64,000 nt of DNA, taken from assembly GCA_037042185.1 (NCBI GenBank), contig JAXQJY010000030.1, positions 372,001-436,000 on the forward strand, given 5' to 3'. The notes under the pieces are model-generated. The model ran no database searches. It saw nothing but the letters and a program-made list of their open reading frames with translations, and had not been told where the DNA came from. Each line of letters begins with the position of its first letter. Position 1 is the stretch's first letter. Shown piece after piece: positions 22,083-33,023 of the stretch. The stretch is from Sordariomycetes sp. S80-01Y (Eukaryota > Ascomycota > Sordariomycetes). The position numbers and the translations under genes were made by a program.

Positions 22083-23286
22083 ATGGCTGACCCGTCGATT
22101 ATGGAAAAGAGCTGGGACGAGCTCCCGGACCCCAAACGCGTCTGGATCGGAGAGCCAGGTAGCCGCGAAGAGGGGCTGGGCAGGCTCGTGCTTCTCACCG
22201 AGGAAAGGGTCCTCGAAGCTGCCAAAACTCAGATCAATACTGGCATCAGGGTCAATCTCGGCTGGGACCTGAACAAGCTGGAGTACGCTTGTTTCAACCG
22301 GCAGCCATGTGAGCTCAAGATGGTGCCGCTGCTCGATGGCTTCGCCTTCGACGACATCTACACCATGAACCCTCGTGCGCACACCCAACAATGAAACCGC
22401 AAAAGCATCATTGCTGATATGGCACGACAGAGCAGAGCAGTCAGTGGGATGGTCTTCGACATTTTTCGGTGCCCAAAGAAGAGGGCAGCAGTGAGCGTGT
22501 CTTCTACGGCGGGACCACTAAAGAGGAAATCTTGGACAGGTCCAATGATAGAATTGGCATCCAGCATTGGGCGCAAGAAGGCATCACAGGTCAGGCACTC
22601 TAACCAACGGAGTGTTTTCGATCTTATTTTTTAACATGAACGTAACAGGTCGCGGTGTCCTCATTGACTACGCTTCGTGGGCCGAGAAGAAGGGCATCAA
22701 GTACACCACCTTTTCGCAGCATCAGATCAAGCTCAGCGACATCCACGAAATTGCCCAGGAGTGCAACATCACCTTCAAGAAAGGTGATATCCTGCTCGTG
22801 CGGATCGGAGTCATCAAAGAGTGGGAGAAGGAGATGGATGTTGAGGCGAAGAAGGCGTATGCCTGCAGCAAGAGCCCAAAGCACGCCGGAGTGGAGGGCA
22901 GTCTGGACGTTCTGAAATGGGTGTGGAACACGGGCTTTGCGGCCGTCGCCGGCGACGCTATTAGCTGGGAGGTAAGTCGTTTTTGCGCTGTAAATTGCAT
23001 CCTGGACACTTCTGACACTGCTAGGTTTACCCACCTGTTGAGGGCGGCATTCTCATGCACGAATATATGCTGGGCGGTTGGGGAATGCCTATAGGTAAGT
23101 CTCAGATGCCAATGATCTGAAATCGGTGCAAGTCCCATTGCTAACCCATCAGGCGAACTGTTCGACCTGGAAAGGCTGGCGGAGACCTGCAAAAAATTGA
23201 ACAGGTGGACGTTCTTCATCTCGTCAACCCCGTTCAACATGCCAGGCGGCATCTCCTCGCCACCTAATGCGCAGGCAATCTTTTAA
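22083..23286 (+). CDS. Cyclase-family hydrolase (kynurenine-formamidase-like fold)
   Basis: Five exons (22083-22374, 22431-22589, 22649-22971, 23025-23094, 23153-23286) give 325 aa. The family (Pfam cyclase, PF04199) includes bacterial kynurenine formamidase and isatin hydrolase; fungal members of this length are mostly uncharacterised. The motif SSQWDGLRHF (about 100-109) replaces the bacterial HxGTHxD metal-binding stretch, as is usual in fungal members. GRGVLIDYASWA, then DILLVRIGVIKEW and FAAVAGDAISWEVYP follow in family order, and the protein ends with FISSTPFNMPGGISSPPNAQ. Introns are short and canonical. The first junction (NP|QQSSQWDG) was chosen because it keeps the conserved motif in frame. 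The divergent neighbour is a sugar transporter. Confidence 0.85.
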
Positions 23287-24456
23287 GTCCGAGGTCGATG
23301 ATCTAGTCTAGTCCATAGCTTCAAGTACTTAGTAACGGATCTCATCCCTGATGAGACATTCAACCCAGCTCCATCGCGAGAGTGACCCTAAATGTGCGCG
23401 TATTCGTAGACAAGCGAGTTCCAAGAGCGGCACGCACAGGACTCGTACGAGGAATTTAGCCCAGAATGAGCCCTAGACAGTTAGAGCGGTTATCTCGGCT
23501 CTCATTGGTGGCGACATCCTACTAAGTGCATCGGCCGCCGGTGGCACGGGCTCTTACGACGACGGGTCAAAAGGAACGACAGCGGGTGAGATACTTTGCT
23601 AGGGTTCAGGTTCCGGGGTGGTGACTCGGCCCATGCATAATTTTCTTCAACATTGCAGAGAGCTTTAATAGACGCCACATCTGCCGACACTTGACAGTTG
23701 ACGACAAGGCCTCTGCGAAGGCCGAATACTCTATCCCCGATGATCAAGGTTCATGAGGTCACATTCGGCTATCCCAGTATCCGGAACCTTGACATTCGCT
23801 CCCAGACAAGTTGCGAAGGACATGATCACCGAAGCATATTCACAGGGAATCCTTCGGCATATAAGCAGAAGTTGCATTTGCGGCCAAATCGTCCAGGGGT
23901 TCGAGACTTTCCGGGACCTCCCCGGTACCAAAACGCCACCCCCAGCTGAAGCGAGGTGACAGGAAGGGGCAGCTTCGCTCCCATGAAAGTGACAGAACGC
24001 TCTGAATGGCTTTCCATCGTAGCATCAACACGGTTCTTTTGCAACAGGCTCGCACTTTCAATGAGCACACTTTTGCCCGGGCGGGCGGAGGAGGTTTTAG
24101 AGTCAGCAGCGCCGTCGCAGCCTGCGCGAGGATCGGCGCTGCCGCCCCTGACTAGCCCATCCGCATTGTAGCTGTAGTTCTGTGAAACACTCAGGCGCAA
24201 TTCAACGGCCGAATGAGCCTCCACATCGCAACGGCGGCCAAAGGCCTCGTGGGATGCGGGCCGTGGCGGTTGCCCCTTATGACGGATGACCGATTGGTTT
24301 ATGTGCTCCATAAAGGCCTTCCCCATCTCGAACCATCTTAGCGCCCTGGGCTCGGCGTATTCAGCTTCGCACTCCCCCTCCAAGCGTTTCGACCAAGTCT
24401 TCTGCTCTGCCAAACGTTGTTCGCCATTAGCTTCGAGTTCCAGGAAGACCGCCACG
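23287..24456. other. Gene-free stretch between the cyclase and rhodopsin-domain genes
   Basis: About 1.2 kb. A 225-codon minus-strand frame (23826-24503) overlaps the start of the next gene antisense, has no known domain and is not called. The rest should be 3' sequence and the promoter of the downstream gene. Confidence 0.4.
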
Positions 24457-25875
24457 ATGTCGGTAGAGCCTGGCATGGAGCCGCCTCCGGGCAAGGTGTC
24501 CAACTTCGACGACCCTGACCGCGAGATGTACTACATCTGCATTGTCTCCAATGCTATCGCCATTCCGGTGTGCACAGCCTTCATGGCCCTGCGAATCTAC
24601 GCTCGCTACAGGCTGCGCATGAAGCCGCAAGCAGATGATGGTATGTACAGAGTGCGAGGGACAGGTGCTGGACAATGCTAATCACGGCTTGCAGTGGCTT
24701 GTGTCATTGGATACGTATGTGTTGATTCTTGGTTCGGGGTATCTCTTGCTCACCAGCTGCTCTAGATTGGTTTCATGGGCTACTGCGCTATCTGTCTTCT
24801 CAGTGAGTGAATCAACACCGCAAACGCCTCGCATGGGCTGACTGGGTACAGTGTTGAGATACGGAGGCGGTCTGCATCAATGGGATGTTCCAGCAGAGCT
24901 AGTCCCAAGCTACAGTAAGGTATGTGACATCCATCACTCTCTTCCAGACCATATCAGTCGCTGATGCGAGATTTAGACGGTGTACGCCACCATGATCAAC
25001 TATGGCCCCACAGTCTTTGCGACCAAGGCAGCCATCCTGCTTTTCCTCACGAGGATGTTCTCCCCCTACAGAACATACGTGATGTGGATCTATGGATTCA
25101 TGGGCGTGATGGCCATTTACTACGTGGTCATGCTTGTTCTCAAGATCATCATTTGCCGACCTATTTCCATGTTCTGGGGGGCGACAGACGACGGAGAGTG
25201 CCTGGACCAGCGCCTGCTGATACTTGTCGACAACGTTATCAGCCTTGTCAGCGATCTTGTCGTCCTCCTTCTCCCATGTCCCTTGACGAAGAAGCTTCAG
25301 GTTGGTCTCAAGGCGAAGCTCAAGATCGGTGTCGTGTTTGGGGTTGGAGGCATTGCTTGCATCTTCAGTCTGATTCGACTCGTCTTCATCATCAACAATG
25401 GCGAGAGCCCCGACCAGACGTACGCATTCGTCCAGATTAACCTTACCGGGTAAGAGCTACTTGCATTGAGACATTTCGTCAGGGCTAACCAGAGACCAGC
25501 ATTGCCGAGGTTGGCATCGGGCTCGTGTGCGCCTGCTTCCCACTGATGCCGGCTCTCTGGAAGTCCATCCTCCACAAGGACAAGCCAAGCTACGGATACT
25601 CGTCGAATTCGAAATCGCAGTTCGAGATGATGAACACGTCGCAGAAGGGGACGAGGGCTACAACGATCAGGAAGGGCACGGTCAACTACAAGGACGAGGC
25701 CGAGGACAGCGACGAGAACAACCTGCTCCCGGACGGCAGACCACACGTCACGACAAGCATTCGCGGAGGCAACGGTGCCTCGGCCAGCGCCGGCACCAAC
25801 AGCGGGAGCAAGCCAAGCTTTGACGACTCTCATATCGTTCGCACGGTCGAGGTACGGCAGTACCACGAGGGTTGA
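24457..25875 (+). CDS. Fungal rhodopsin-domain integral membrane protein (Pth11/SAT5-like)
   Basis: Six exons (24457-24640, 24695-24714, 24766-24802, 24852-24919, 24977-25449, 25500-25875) give 385 aa. The family (Pfam rhodopsin_fungal) has seven membrane helices and is much expanded in plant-associated fungi; its best-known relative is the surface sensor Pth11. The first helix is about residues 24-46 (IVSNAIAIPVCTAFMALRIYARY). Later helices include ATMINYGPTVFATKAAILLF and YVMWIYGFMGVMAIYYVVML. RLVFIINNGESPDQTYAFV and IAEVGIGLVCACFPLMPALW are typical of the last two helices. The tail after residue 290 is hydrophilic and probably cytoplasmic. Two exons are tiny (20 and 37 nt), but every junction keeps frame. 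This copy lacks the N-terminal CFEM domain found in some members. Confidence 0.85.
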
Positions 25876-26327
25876 AGCGCTTGGGTTGCCTTCGGCTTGG
25901 ATTTAAATCTGTTTAGAAATTCGGGGAAGCGTCGGTCCTTGGAGAGAAGGGCGAACGATCGGCTGCCCTGAATGGTTGTTATGATACCATGAGACATTAT
26001 GTGGACAGCTTGGCCTGGCTACGCTAGTTCCCGCACATGCAGGATGCTGTTAGTGTCGAACTAGGCGACTACATCCGGTCCCTACACGAGCTATTAGAAC
26101 ACGATATACCCCTTAATTGGCCCCACACAGGGACTTCAATACTTCAGCCCTGATTACTTCCCCTACCTGATAGTCCGCAGGCTTTTTCGATATGCGTCTC
26201 ATGGACTTCACTTCAGCATGAATCAGTTTCTTCGTCACGTACTGAAGTCGTCCGTGATAGTTGAACAGTACTAATCTAAAGCACCCGTCACTGTGACTTC
26301 TCGCTTTCTTGTGGTATCAAGTTGAGT
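25876..26327. other. Convergent 3' region before the GST-like gene
   Basis: Both neighbours end here. No coding frame with family resemblance is visible. Confidence 0.45.
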
Positions 26328-27235
26328 CTAAGGCGCCACCTCAAATTTGCCGTCAAGCTCCTCCATCTTCGCGACACTCTTCTTGTAGCCTTCCTCGGCC
26401 TCCAGGGTAGCTGTGTACGTAGCCAGACGCGGGAACTCCTTCTTCCAGTCCCCATCCTTCCAAGGCCCAATCTCGTTCAGCCGCCCATGCTTCGACGCAA
26501 TCACGGGGAAGCTCATGAGGATGTCTGCCGCCGTCAGGTGGTTGCCACACAGGTACTTGCCCCCATCCGGTGTTGTGGAAAGCTGCTGTTCCAGCATGGT
26601 GAAGTGCTTGTGTACGTTGGGGAAGATGAAGGTGGAGAAGATGCGATCAGCCACGATGGAGGTGATGGGCCGGACGAAGAATGGCACATCGCTGGTTTTG
26701 AGGCCTGTCAGAGTGTCAGCACAACGGTTCCACCCGACGGACGCGTGATACTTACGCTCGATCACGAGGCACATGACAAGGAAAGGCATCAGACTACCTT
26801 CGCAGTAGTGAAGGTAGTATTGATGCCGCATCCATCCCTCGGTTTCCCCTCCGACCTCCCCTTCCATGCCATCTTTCCAGCGCTGGGGTGTCAGCCTCTT
26901 GCCCTCGGGCAGGTGCTCGGTCAAATATTGCACCATGTGGCCGCTCTCTGCCAGAATGATGGGCTCGCCTCCGCGGGCGGGCGTCACGGAGATCACGGGA
27001 GATTTGCCCAGCGGATGGATCTTCTGCAGCTCAGGCGGCGCAAGCATCTGCTTGTCGCGGTGGAAGACCTGGATCTCATAGGGCACCTTTAGCTCCTCGA
27101 GGAGCCATATGATTCTTTGTGAGCGGGATTGGTTGAGCCTGAAGGTTGTGAGCTTCCTGGATCATCATGGGAAAATGGTGGTCTGGTTTACCAGTACAGC
27201 TTCACCTTGGGAAGCTCTGGTTGGTTGGTGGCCAT
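26328..27235 (-). CDS. Glutathione S-transferase-like protein
   Basis: Three exons (27235-27192, 27138-26756, 26704-26328) give 267 aa. The protein has the GST fold: an N-terminal thioredoxin-like domain (KLYWLNQSRSQRIIWLLEEL, about 12-31) with the cis-Pro turn GKSPVI and the ESG glutathione-contact motif at ILAESGHMVQYL, then a helical domain whose core GGKYLCGNHLTAADILMSFP is the family's N-capping-box region. Fungal members of this type (GstA/Gtt1-like) detoxify electrophiles by conjugating glutathione. The second intron (51 nt) stays open if retained. A TATA-like element lies about 70 bp upstream of the start. It is on the opposite strand and convergent with the rhodopsin-domain gene; no direct pathway link is visible. 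Confidence 0.9.
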
Positions 27236-27301
27236 TTTTACTGAATGAGAGGCGATGTGTAGTGGAAGCTACTAGACGGGATAAACAGAAGCCGACGGCA
27301 C

Positions 27302-27307
27302 TTTATA
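27302..27307 (-). promoter_or_regulatory. TATA-like element of the GST-like gene
   Basis: TATAAA on the minus strand about 70 bp before the start codon, a plausible distance for a fungal TATA box with a short leader. Confidence 0.45.
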
Positions 27308-28430
27308 AGGTCCATGTAGCCCAGCCCACTTAGCGTGGCCCTGCCACGAGGTACTTGGGACATTTGCCGCGGTAACGACGCCGTAGACCGGGAGGGCCCA
27401 ACGAAAGTCGGTCGAGATGAGCAAATGCTCTTCTCCAAAGTCTTCTCCGAGCTCCATGGCATTACAGTAAGATTGCACCCCAACCGCTGGCAAGATCAAG
27501 ATGCATCAGCAAAGAGGCACGCACAGATTCCATCAAGGGGGAAAAAGGGGGATTTGTTGACTTATACCCCGCATTCACATGCCCGATCGGGGACTCCCCA
27601 CCACCCGCCTGTCCTCCGCACAGCCGCACAGCCCCACCGTCCAGCGTCCTTCCACCTCACTGGGTCGCTGTAAGTGGTGCTCGCAATGACGGTACCAAAA
27701 CGGGCTCGCGCGTCCATTTCTTTCTTCGAAGCCGCCCCGAGAGTTGGGTTTGTGGGACGTCAGCCACCGAGATGATGCCTCGGCTGCAACAGAGGCTCGC
27801 GGGTTGAGTCAGCGCTGTCATTCGTCTGCTCGGAAGCTAAGCCACATCTATTGACTGCCCTTCGCAGCTTCGCAAACCGATTGCGACTACGCTTTAGCGA
27901 TGGCCTCGTTGGAGTCGTGGAAGCGACGGGCTACGTCATCGCTCGCCCACCTTCGCACCTCTTAGCGGTCCTCCTAGCGGTCCCCTTAGCAGATGCCCCC
28001 CAAAGGCCACATTTTGTTGGGTTGAATTGATCGCGACGCGCCGTCGACTGAGCTGTCGCAAACCTATACCCGATTTAGCAACATCGCGGAAGCACTTGCC
28101 ATCACGTCCTTTCTCTGTTCTGCTGCAGTGCAGTTGTATGTCGTTGCCCAGCGAAGGCTTCCAAGGACAGAATCGTCTTCTGATCTGTCGAACAAGAGAT
28201 TCGACTCTTGAAACTCTGCTTCGACTTCCTGGGTCGAGATCGAGGTTGAACGCTCGGCACTCATGATCTACAGGTGAATCGGATGGCGGGTGGCGGTGGA
28301 CCCACCCCGAGCTGCGTCAACAGGGGTCTGAAAGGCTGAAGGCGAACCACATGGAAGGAAATGATGAATAGATGAGTGCCTGCGTGACCCTTTCATTCTT
28401 CACATGTGCAACTACATCTCCTCATGCTTT

Positions 28431-28437
28431 TATATAA
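28431..28437 (+). promoter_or_regulatory. TATA-like element of the hydroxylase gene
   Basis: TATATAA lies about 90 bp upstream of the hydroxylase start codon, in otherwise mixed sequence. Confidence 0.5.
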
Positions 28438-28523
28438 GGGCCAGGCCTGATCTCGAGTTGCCGGTGTCAGCTTGACGGTTCAGTGAATCCTCCTTCGTTG
28501 ACGATACTCCAACTACTGGCAAC

Positions 28524-29570
28524 ATGAGTACACAACCAAATCCCAAGGACTCCATGAAGTCCACCTGGCGGTCGTCAGACCGCTCGGAGTGGAAACTCGA
28601 GCACTGGTTCTTCGAGTTGCTCGGCATCCACCCCTCCAACCTCGACGAGAAGACGCCCGTGCACGAGAAGTCAGACAAGGTTCCCTACCTGTCCGAGTGG
28701 TATCAGCATCGTTGGGTCCTCGTCCACGCCTTCATACCCATCGCCATCCAGCACATGATCGTCACCTACTCCGGCCACAACTTCACGCCGCTGCAAGCCT
28801 TCATCTTCTACAGCTTGGCCTTCAAGGGCATCGCCATCCGCGAGCTGCAGGTCCTCCGCCGCACCGGTCACCAGGTCGGTTTCCTCGACGGCGACCAACA
28901 CGAGCGCGATGCCGTCCCCGACGTCGGCGTCAAGAAGACCGTCATCTCCCTGCTTTCGACCTCGACCTTCCGACCCATCTTCACCGTCCTGCTCAGCTAC
29001 AGGACCAGCCAGACCCCTGCCAGCCTGAACTGGTACTGGCTCCCTCTCGAGATCGGACTCTACGGCATCATCCTCGACTTCTGGTTCTACTGGTACCACC
29101 GTCTCATGCACGAGGTCGATTTCCTCTGGAAGTACCACCGAACTCACCACCTGACCAAGCACCCGAACCCGCTCTTGACTCTGTATGCCGACCCCGAGCA
29201 GGAGTTCTTCGACATCGCAGGCATCCCGCTGCTCACGTACTTCACCATGAAGCTGATGGGCATGCCCATGGGCTTCTACGAGTGGTGGATCTGCCACCAA
29301 TACGTCATGTTCGCAGAGGTTGCCGGACACAGCGGACTGCGCTTGTATGCCGTCCCGCCAAACACCCTCAGCTGGCTCTTGCGACTGTTCAACTCGGAGC
29401 TCATCATCGAGGACCACGACTTGCATCACCGCAAGGGTTACAAGGTTTCCGCCAACTATGGAAAGCAGACTCGCTTGTGGGATCGCATCTTTGGGACGTG
29501 CCGCGACCGTATTGAGTGTGAGGAGGGCAAGATGGATTGGGGGGAGTCAGTTACGATGCCTCTTCTCTGA
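28524..29570 (+). CDS. Fatty acid hydroxylase / sterol desaturase superfamily protein
   Basis: A single exon encodes 348 aa. Members are ER membrane di-iron oxygenases that hydroxylate or desaturate sterols, sphingoid bases or related lipids. The three histidine boxes are visible: HRLMH at 192-196, HRTHH at 205-209 and HDLHH at 298-302. Membrane segments are likely at about 66-82, 88-104, 172-190 and 234-262. The sequence is not close to Erg3, Erg25 or Sur2, whose boxes sit in other contexts; it resembles uncharacterised fungal members of the family. The absence of introns contrasts with most neighbours. Substrate unknown. Confidence 0.88.
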   Translation: MSTQPNPKDSMKSTWRSSDRSEWKLEHWFFELLGIHPSNLDEKTPVHEKSDKVPYLSEWYQHRWVLVHAFIPIAIQHMIVTYSGHNFTPLQAFIFYSLAFKGIAIRELQVLRRTGHQVGFLDGDQHERDAVPDVGVKKTVISLLSTSTFRPIFTVLLSYRTSQTPASLNWYWLPLEIGLYGIILDFWFYWYHRLMHEVDFLWKYHRTHHLTKHPNPLLTLYADPEQEFFDIAGIPLLTYFTMKLMGMPMGFYEWWICHQYVMFAEVAGHSGLRLYAVPPNTLSWLLRLFNSELIIEDHDLHHRKGYKVSANYGKQTRLWDRIFGTCRDRIECEEGKMDWGESVTMPLL

Positions 29571-30536
29571 GGTGGATTAGTCAGGAGTTTGTGATGCCCT
29601 ATGATGAGATTAACGAAGTTATAGAGTAGAAATTAGCACGAAGCAATCACCCTTTACATACTTTTTACTCTGTTTCGCGGCGAATGACATGCCTTGAATC
29701 TCACAGTCGAACTCATTTGCAGTTGCCCATCATAGATTCGACGTCACTTCGAAGAGCGGATTTCTTCTATCATAAAGAAGGAGTGGGGACGTGAGCTAGC
29801 TCGGTGAATATTCATAATGACCTCAGCCTGACTATCACCCGAAGTGGAGAGGGACCTCAGTACGAAATATATATGACCTGAAGAAAGGTGTTTTGATCGG
29901 GCGAGACATACGCGTGTCCCCGAACATCTTGTTGATTTATGCACTGGTTACCGTACAACATAAACTGCTGCGCCCTTCTCAGCCATTGTCATTCGTGTAT
30001 CACGTGTCCACCTCAAATAGCGAAGGCCACACAGACGACACTCGTCAAGAGACTACGCTAAGAACAAGGGCGTTTCGAAGAAGGGCTATGCATCGACGAT
30101 GCAGCTCCTGCGAACAGGTCTGCACATCAAGTATCGATTACTTGAAGAGTTGATTCACCCATTTGCAGGACTATGAGTTAAGCCTTTGGGCTCGTGCACG
30201 GGGTTTGTTCTATAACTTCTGTTGCTTCCCTTATGTGAAATCCTGTGGGCAGTTTCTGGGTTTCCGACTTGCTGGTAGATATTCTGCACTTGTAGGCCAT
30301 GTGGTGCCACATTTTCTCTTTCGGTAGGGTCAGCAACAGCAGCTATGACTTCCAGTCTTCCGGTGTTCTCGCGAGTACGAATACGTCGTGAATCGCGGCG
30401 AACCGTCGCGCGCAGTAAGCAGCCACGCTCGCTTTGTAGACTGCGCGCGCATAGTGTGGCGTTTCATCCTTGTGTTCTACCTTCCAAAAGCAGTATCTCT
30501 CAACCACTGTTGGGTGATTCCATGCCCATTGGCTTT

Positions 30537-30560
30537 TCAAAGTTATCTTCAAAGTTATCT
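30537..30560 (+). repeat. Perfect 12-bp tandem duplication
   Basis: TCAAAGTTATCT occurs twice in a row. It directly abuts the diverged 59-bp repeat. Confidence 0.85.
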
Positions 30561-30695
30561 TTGAGCTGCAGCCGTTGTCTGGGCCGACGCCGCCAAGGAG
30601 GGCATGCAACTCGGCCCTGATTTATTTATTTTTGATTTGAGCTGCGGGCGTTTTTAAAGCCGACGCCACCAATGAAAGTATGCAACTGAACCCTG
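30561..30695 (+). repeat. Diverged 59-bp direct repeat, two gapless copies
   Basis: Copy 1 is 30561-30619 and copy 2 is 30637-30695, 76 bp apart start to start. By eye 44 of 59 positions agree without gaps (shared blocks include GCCGACGC and ATGCAACT). About ten of fifteen differences are transitions, and nearly all of these read G to A or C to T from copy 1 to copy 2. Confidence 0.65.
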
Positions 30696-30967
30696 GCAAC
30701 CCGTTTTTTCTTGCAGGATTTCCATGTGGCACGCGCCGGATGAGAGCCTCGCCGCAAGGCGACAAATCGACTGGAAGGGCGGAAAGGTCACACAGAAGTT
30801 TCAGCTCGTATTGACCTGTGACTTATCCTCCCAACCGTCAAAAACATGTAATCCGGGTCACGTGGAGTTTATTTCTAACTTAGGCATTACCAGGGGCTTT
30901 CGACATCCAGCTCATTGAAACGCCTCCCGTCTTCAATCGCCACTCCAAGAGCTCTCCTGGTTTTAGG

Positions 30968-33015
30968 ATGGCCGTTGGCAATGAGGTGATCAACTTCGTC
31001 AAAGATCCTAAAGACACGGCACTGTACATACAAAAGTCTAACAATCTCGAGAAGGCCTGCTCATGGGACTCGGAGCCGCCTTGCCACTTCACGACGGTCT
31101 TGGAGAAGACGATCGAGGCACCATACTCCGTATTCTTGGAGAAGTCGGTCAGTGAATGGACCTCGGCTGACCCGGTGATACTTTACAGCCCCTGCAATGC
31201 AGACACGAAAAATGGCTGCGAAGGAATTGACATGAAAAGATGCGACGACAAATCGGTGCTATTCGACTCGTGGAGGACGTTATGGAATTGCCTAAGCCTC
31301 GCCAGCACGACACTGGCTTATCGTAGGTGGCCGGAACTTTTCTCCAATAATCACCCGGTGGTGGACAACGTGAAGGATGCTTTGAGCCCACTGGGCATGG
31401 ATATCAGTGCGTTGGACGACATGGACGCCATGCGCATCTTCAACTTGACTTTTGAATGCGCGAAAGCAAGCTGCGACGGTTGGTCTATGGACGGAGGCTG
31501 CGCGGTAGACTATCCTCAGGGTACAAATTTCACACTCGTCGACGATGGTCGCGACGTTGGGCCAAATACCTCCTGGGGTCCTGTCATGGTTGAAGCCTTG
31601 GGCCGGACGTGTGACGATCTGCCTACACTCAATGTGGACATTGCAGGGCAAGGGGTAAGTGCACACTTATTCGATATCGTTGCTTTGCGAGCTCTGATTC
31701 TTCAATTGAACAAAATGCTGAACATCACAAGGTGCTCATACCGTACACGATACAATCTGTGTCCGTTGTTGGGATTGTCTTCATCCTCACCGTTGTTTTC
31801 GCGGACTCGATTATCAACCTCTGGGCAATGCCGTTCCAACGTATGAGAAGAAGCCTAAAAGGCCCCTTCACTCACCGGTTTCCTCGCGTGCAAAGATTCT
31901 TCAGTCGAATTCAGGACAACAGGGTGACACATTCCGCGATGACGCTACTCGTGGACTTCCAAGAAGCACAGTGTTTCTTCTTGATGGGCGTCCAGGTTGC
32001 CGTTCTGATTGCCACGTCTCAGAAAGCCGACTTCCACGGAACATTCACCATTTTTAGCCTCAGAAACAACCGCAGAGCGAACCGCGGGCTGGCGAACCTG
32101 GGTCTAATGGCAGTCTGTCTGATCCAAATGACCCTTCGTCGGTTTGAACTCGACTCTGCCTACACCTTGTTTCTCTCCCTTTGCGCTCTCCTGGTAGCGT
32201 CAGTGGCGAGAGAAATCGGATTCGATCGAAATAATATGGATGCTACCATGAACTCCATCAACGAGATTATGCCCGTCGAGGAATGTGGAAAGTTGGGTTC
32301 ATTGAGGGTTCAATGTCTCGGCCAGACGCGTTTCGCTGCCTTGGACGACGGATTCATGGTCATCGGGCAACAAGCTGTCTACTATGCTGCCTTCTTCATG
32401 CTCTCCTGCGCCAAGCTGAGCCGAGAGCTCAGTCAGGAGAAATATAGCCACTTTCTTCGCCAGTGGACTCCCACATGGCTTCGCCGTGGCTGGGTGCGTA
32501 CTACATTGAAAAACACCGTGACCGCCATCCTCGGTCTTTCCGAGTTCTTTATCGGCTTGAGTCTCTGTCAAAATGCTACTGGACTTTTCTATAACATCAA
32601 GGGGTTGGACACGGACGCCACGTCAGACTCTGGAATGCTTGATAGCAGTATTCCACCAACCTGGAACATAGGACAGGTGCTTGCAGTCTTGGTATGGGCG
32701 CCTGTACTGTTCAAGTTTATCTATCTCCTTATCCGTAAGTCACTGAGTATTGGCTTGCAACCGCAGCTCTTACTGACAAGACTTGTTCCAGGAGGCATCG
32801 AGGATGGTTTCCGAATGCGTCTTTCTAACTCATATACCGTCAGAAGAGTGCTCGCAGATAACGATGCGCTATTTCTGGGGAGGGACAGTCTCGAGTTGGA
32901 CGACGGGGAGGAACAGGAAGCGGACGACGGCCAGGCGACTGGTGATGCTCATTTTAGCTCAACTGTTGAGCTGGTGGCTCAATCCAAGCACAGCCGCCGC
33001 TTGCCAGGAGTCTGA
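30968..33015 (+). CDS. Seven-helix membrane protein with a cysteine-rich ectodomain, tandem copy A
   Basis: I do not recognise this family. Three exons (30968-31654, 31732-32734, 32792-33015) give 637 aa. The first 229 residues are soluble, with N-glycosylation sites (NLT, NFT, NTS) and many Cys (SEPPC, GCEGIDMKRC, LWNCLS, ECAKASCDGW, CAVDY). Seven hydrophobic segments follow at about 238-258, 308-325, 347-364, 371-388, 436-455, 490-509 and 542-562. Basic loops follow segments 1, 3 and 5, which predicts an outside N-terminus and inside C-terminus. The segment 4-5 loop has a Cys pair (EECGKLGSLRVQC). The tail is acidic (DSLELDDGEEQEADDGQ). Copy B shares intron positions and core motifs (DFQEAQCFFL, GQVLAVLVWAPVL). 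No signal peptide is present from this start. The frame is open upstream to about 30884, so a 5' exon is probably missing. A receptor or channel role is speculation. Confidence 0.72.
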
Positions 33016-33023
33016 GTATCGAG

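Larger units (their letters stand above)
27236..28523. promoter_or_regulatory. Divergent promoter region between the GST-like and hydroxylase genes
   Basis: About 1.3 kb. Each end has a TATA-like element. A near-palindrome GGGGACTCCCC lies near 27589-27599. A short frame at 28027-28266 shows no family resemblance. Confidence 0.45.
29571..30967. other. Gene-poor stretch with local repeats before the first seven-helix gene
   Basis: About 1.4 kb. It holds a 12-bp tandem duplication, a diverged 59-bp direct repeat and a CACGTG E-box (30859-30864). The last part probably contains 5' exon sequence of the next gene: the frame is open from about 30884 into its called start, and a frame beginning at 30724 could join it through a 48-nt intron. 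Confidence 0.45.

Noticed and set aside
23885-23925. A T-loop-like GGGGTTCGAGAC sequence that might mark a tRNA
   Set aside because: The flanking bases do not form the T stem, and no acceptor, D or anticodon arm can be drawn around it.
23826-24503. A 225-codon minus-strand frame
   Set aside because: It is antisense to the start of the rhodopsin-domain gene, resembles no family and has no splice or promoter context that I can support.
28589-29515. A 308-codon frame on the same strand as the hydroxylase gene
   Set aside because: It is a frame-shifted shadow of the hydroxylase gene, which has all three histidine boxes.
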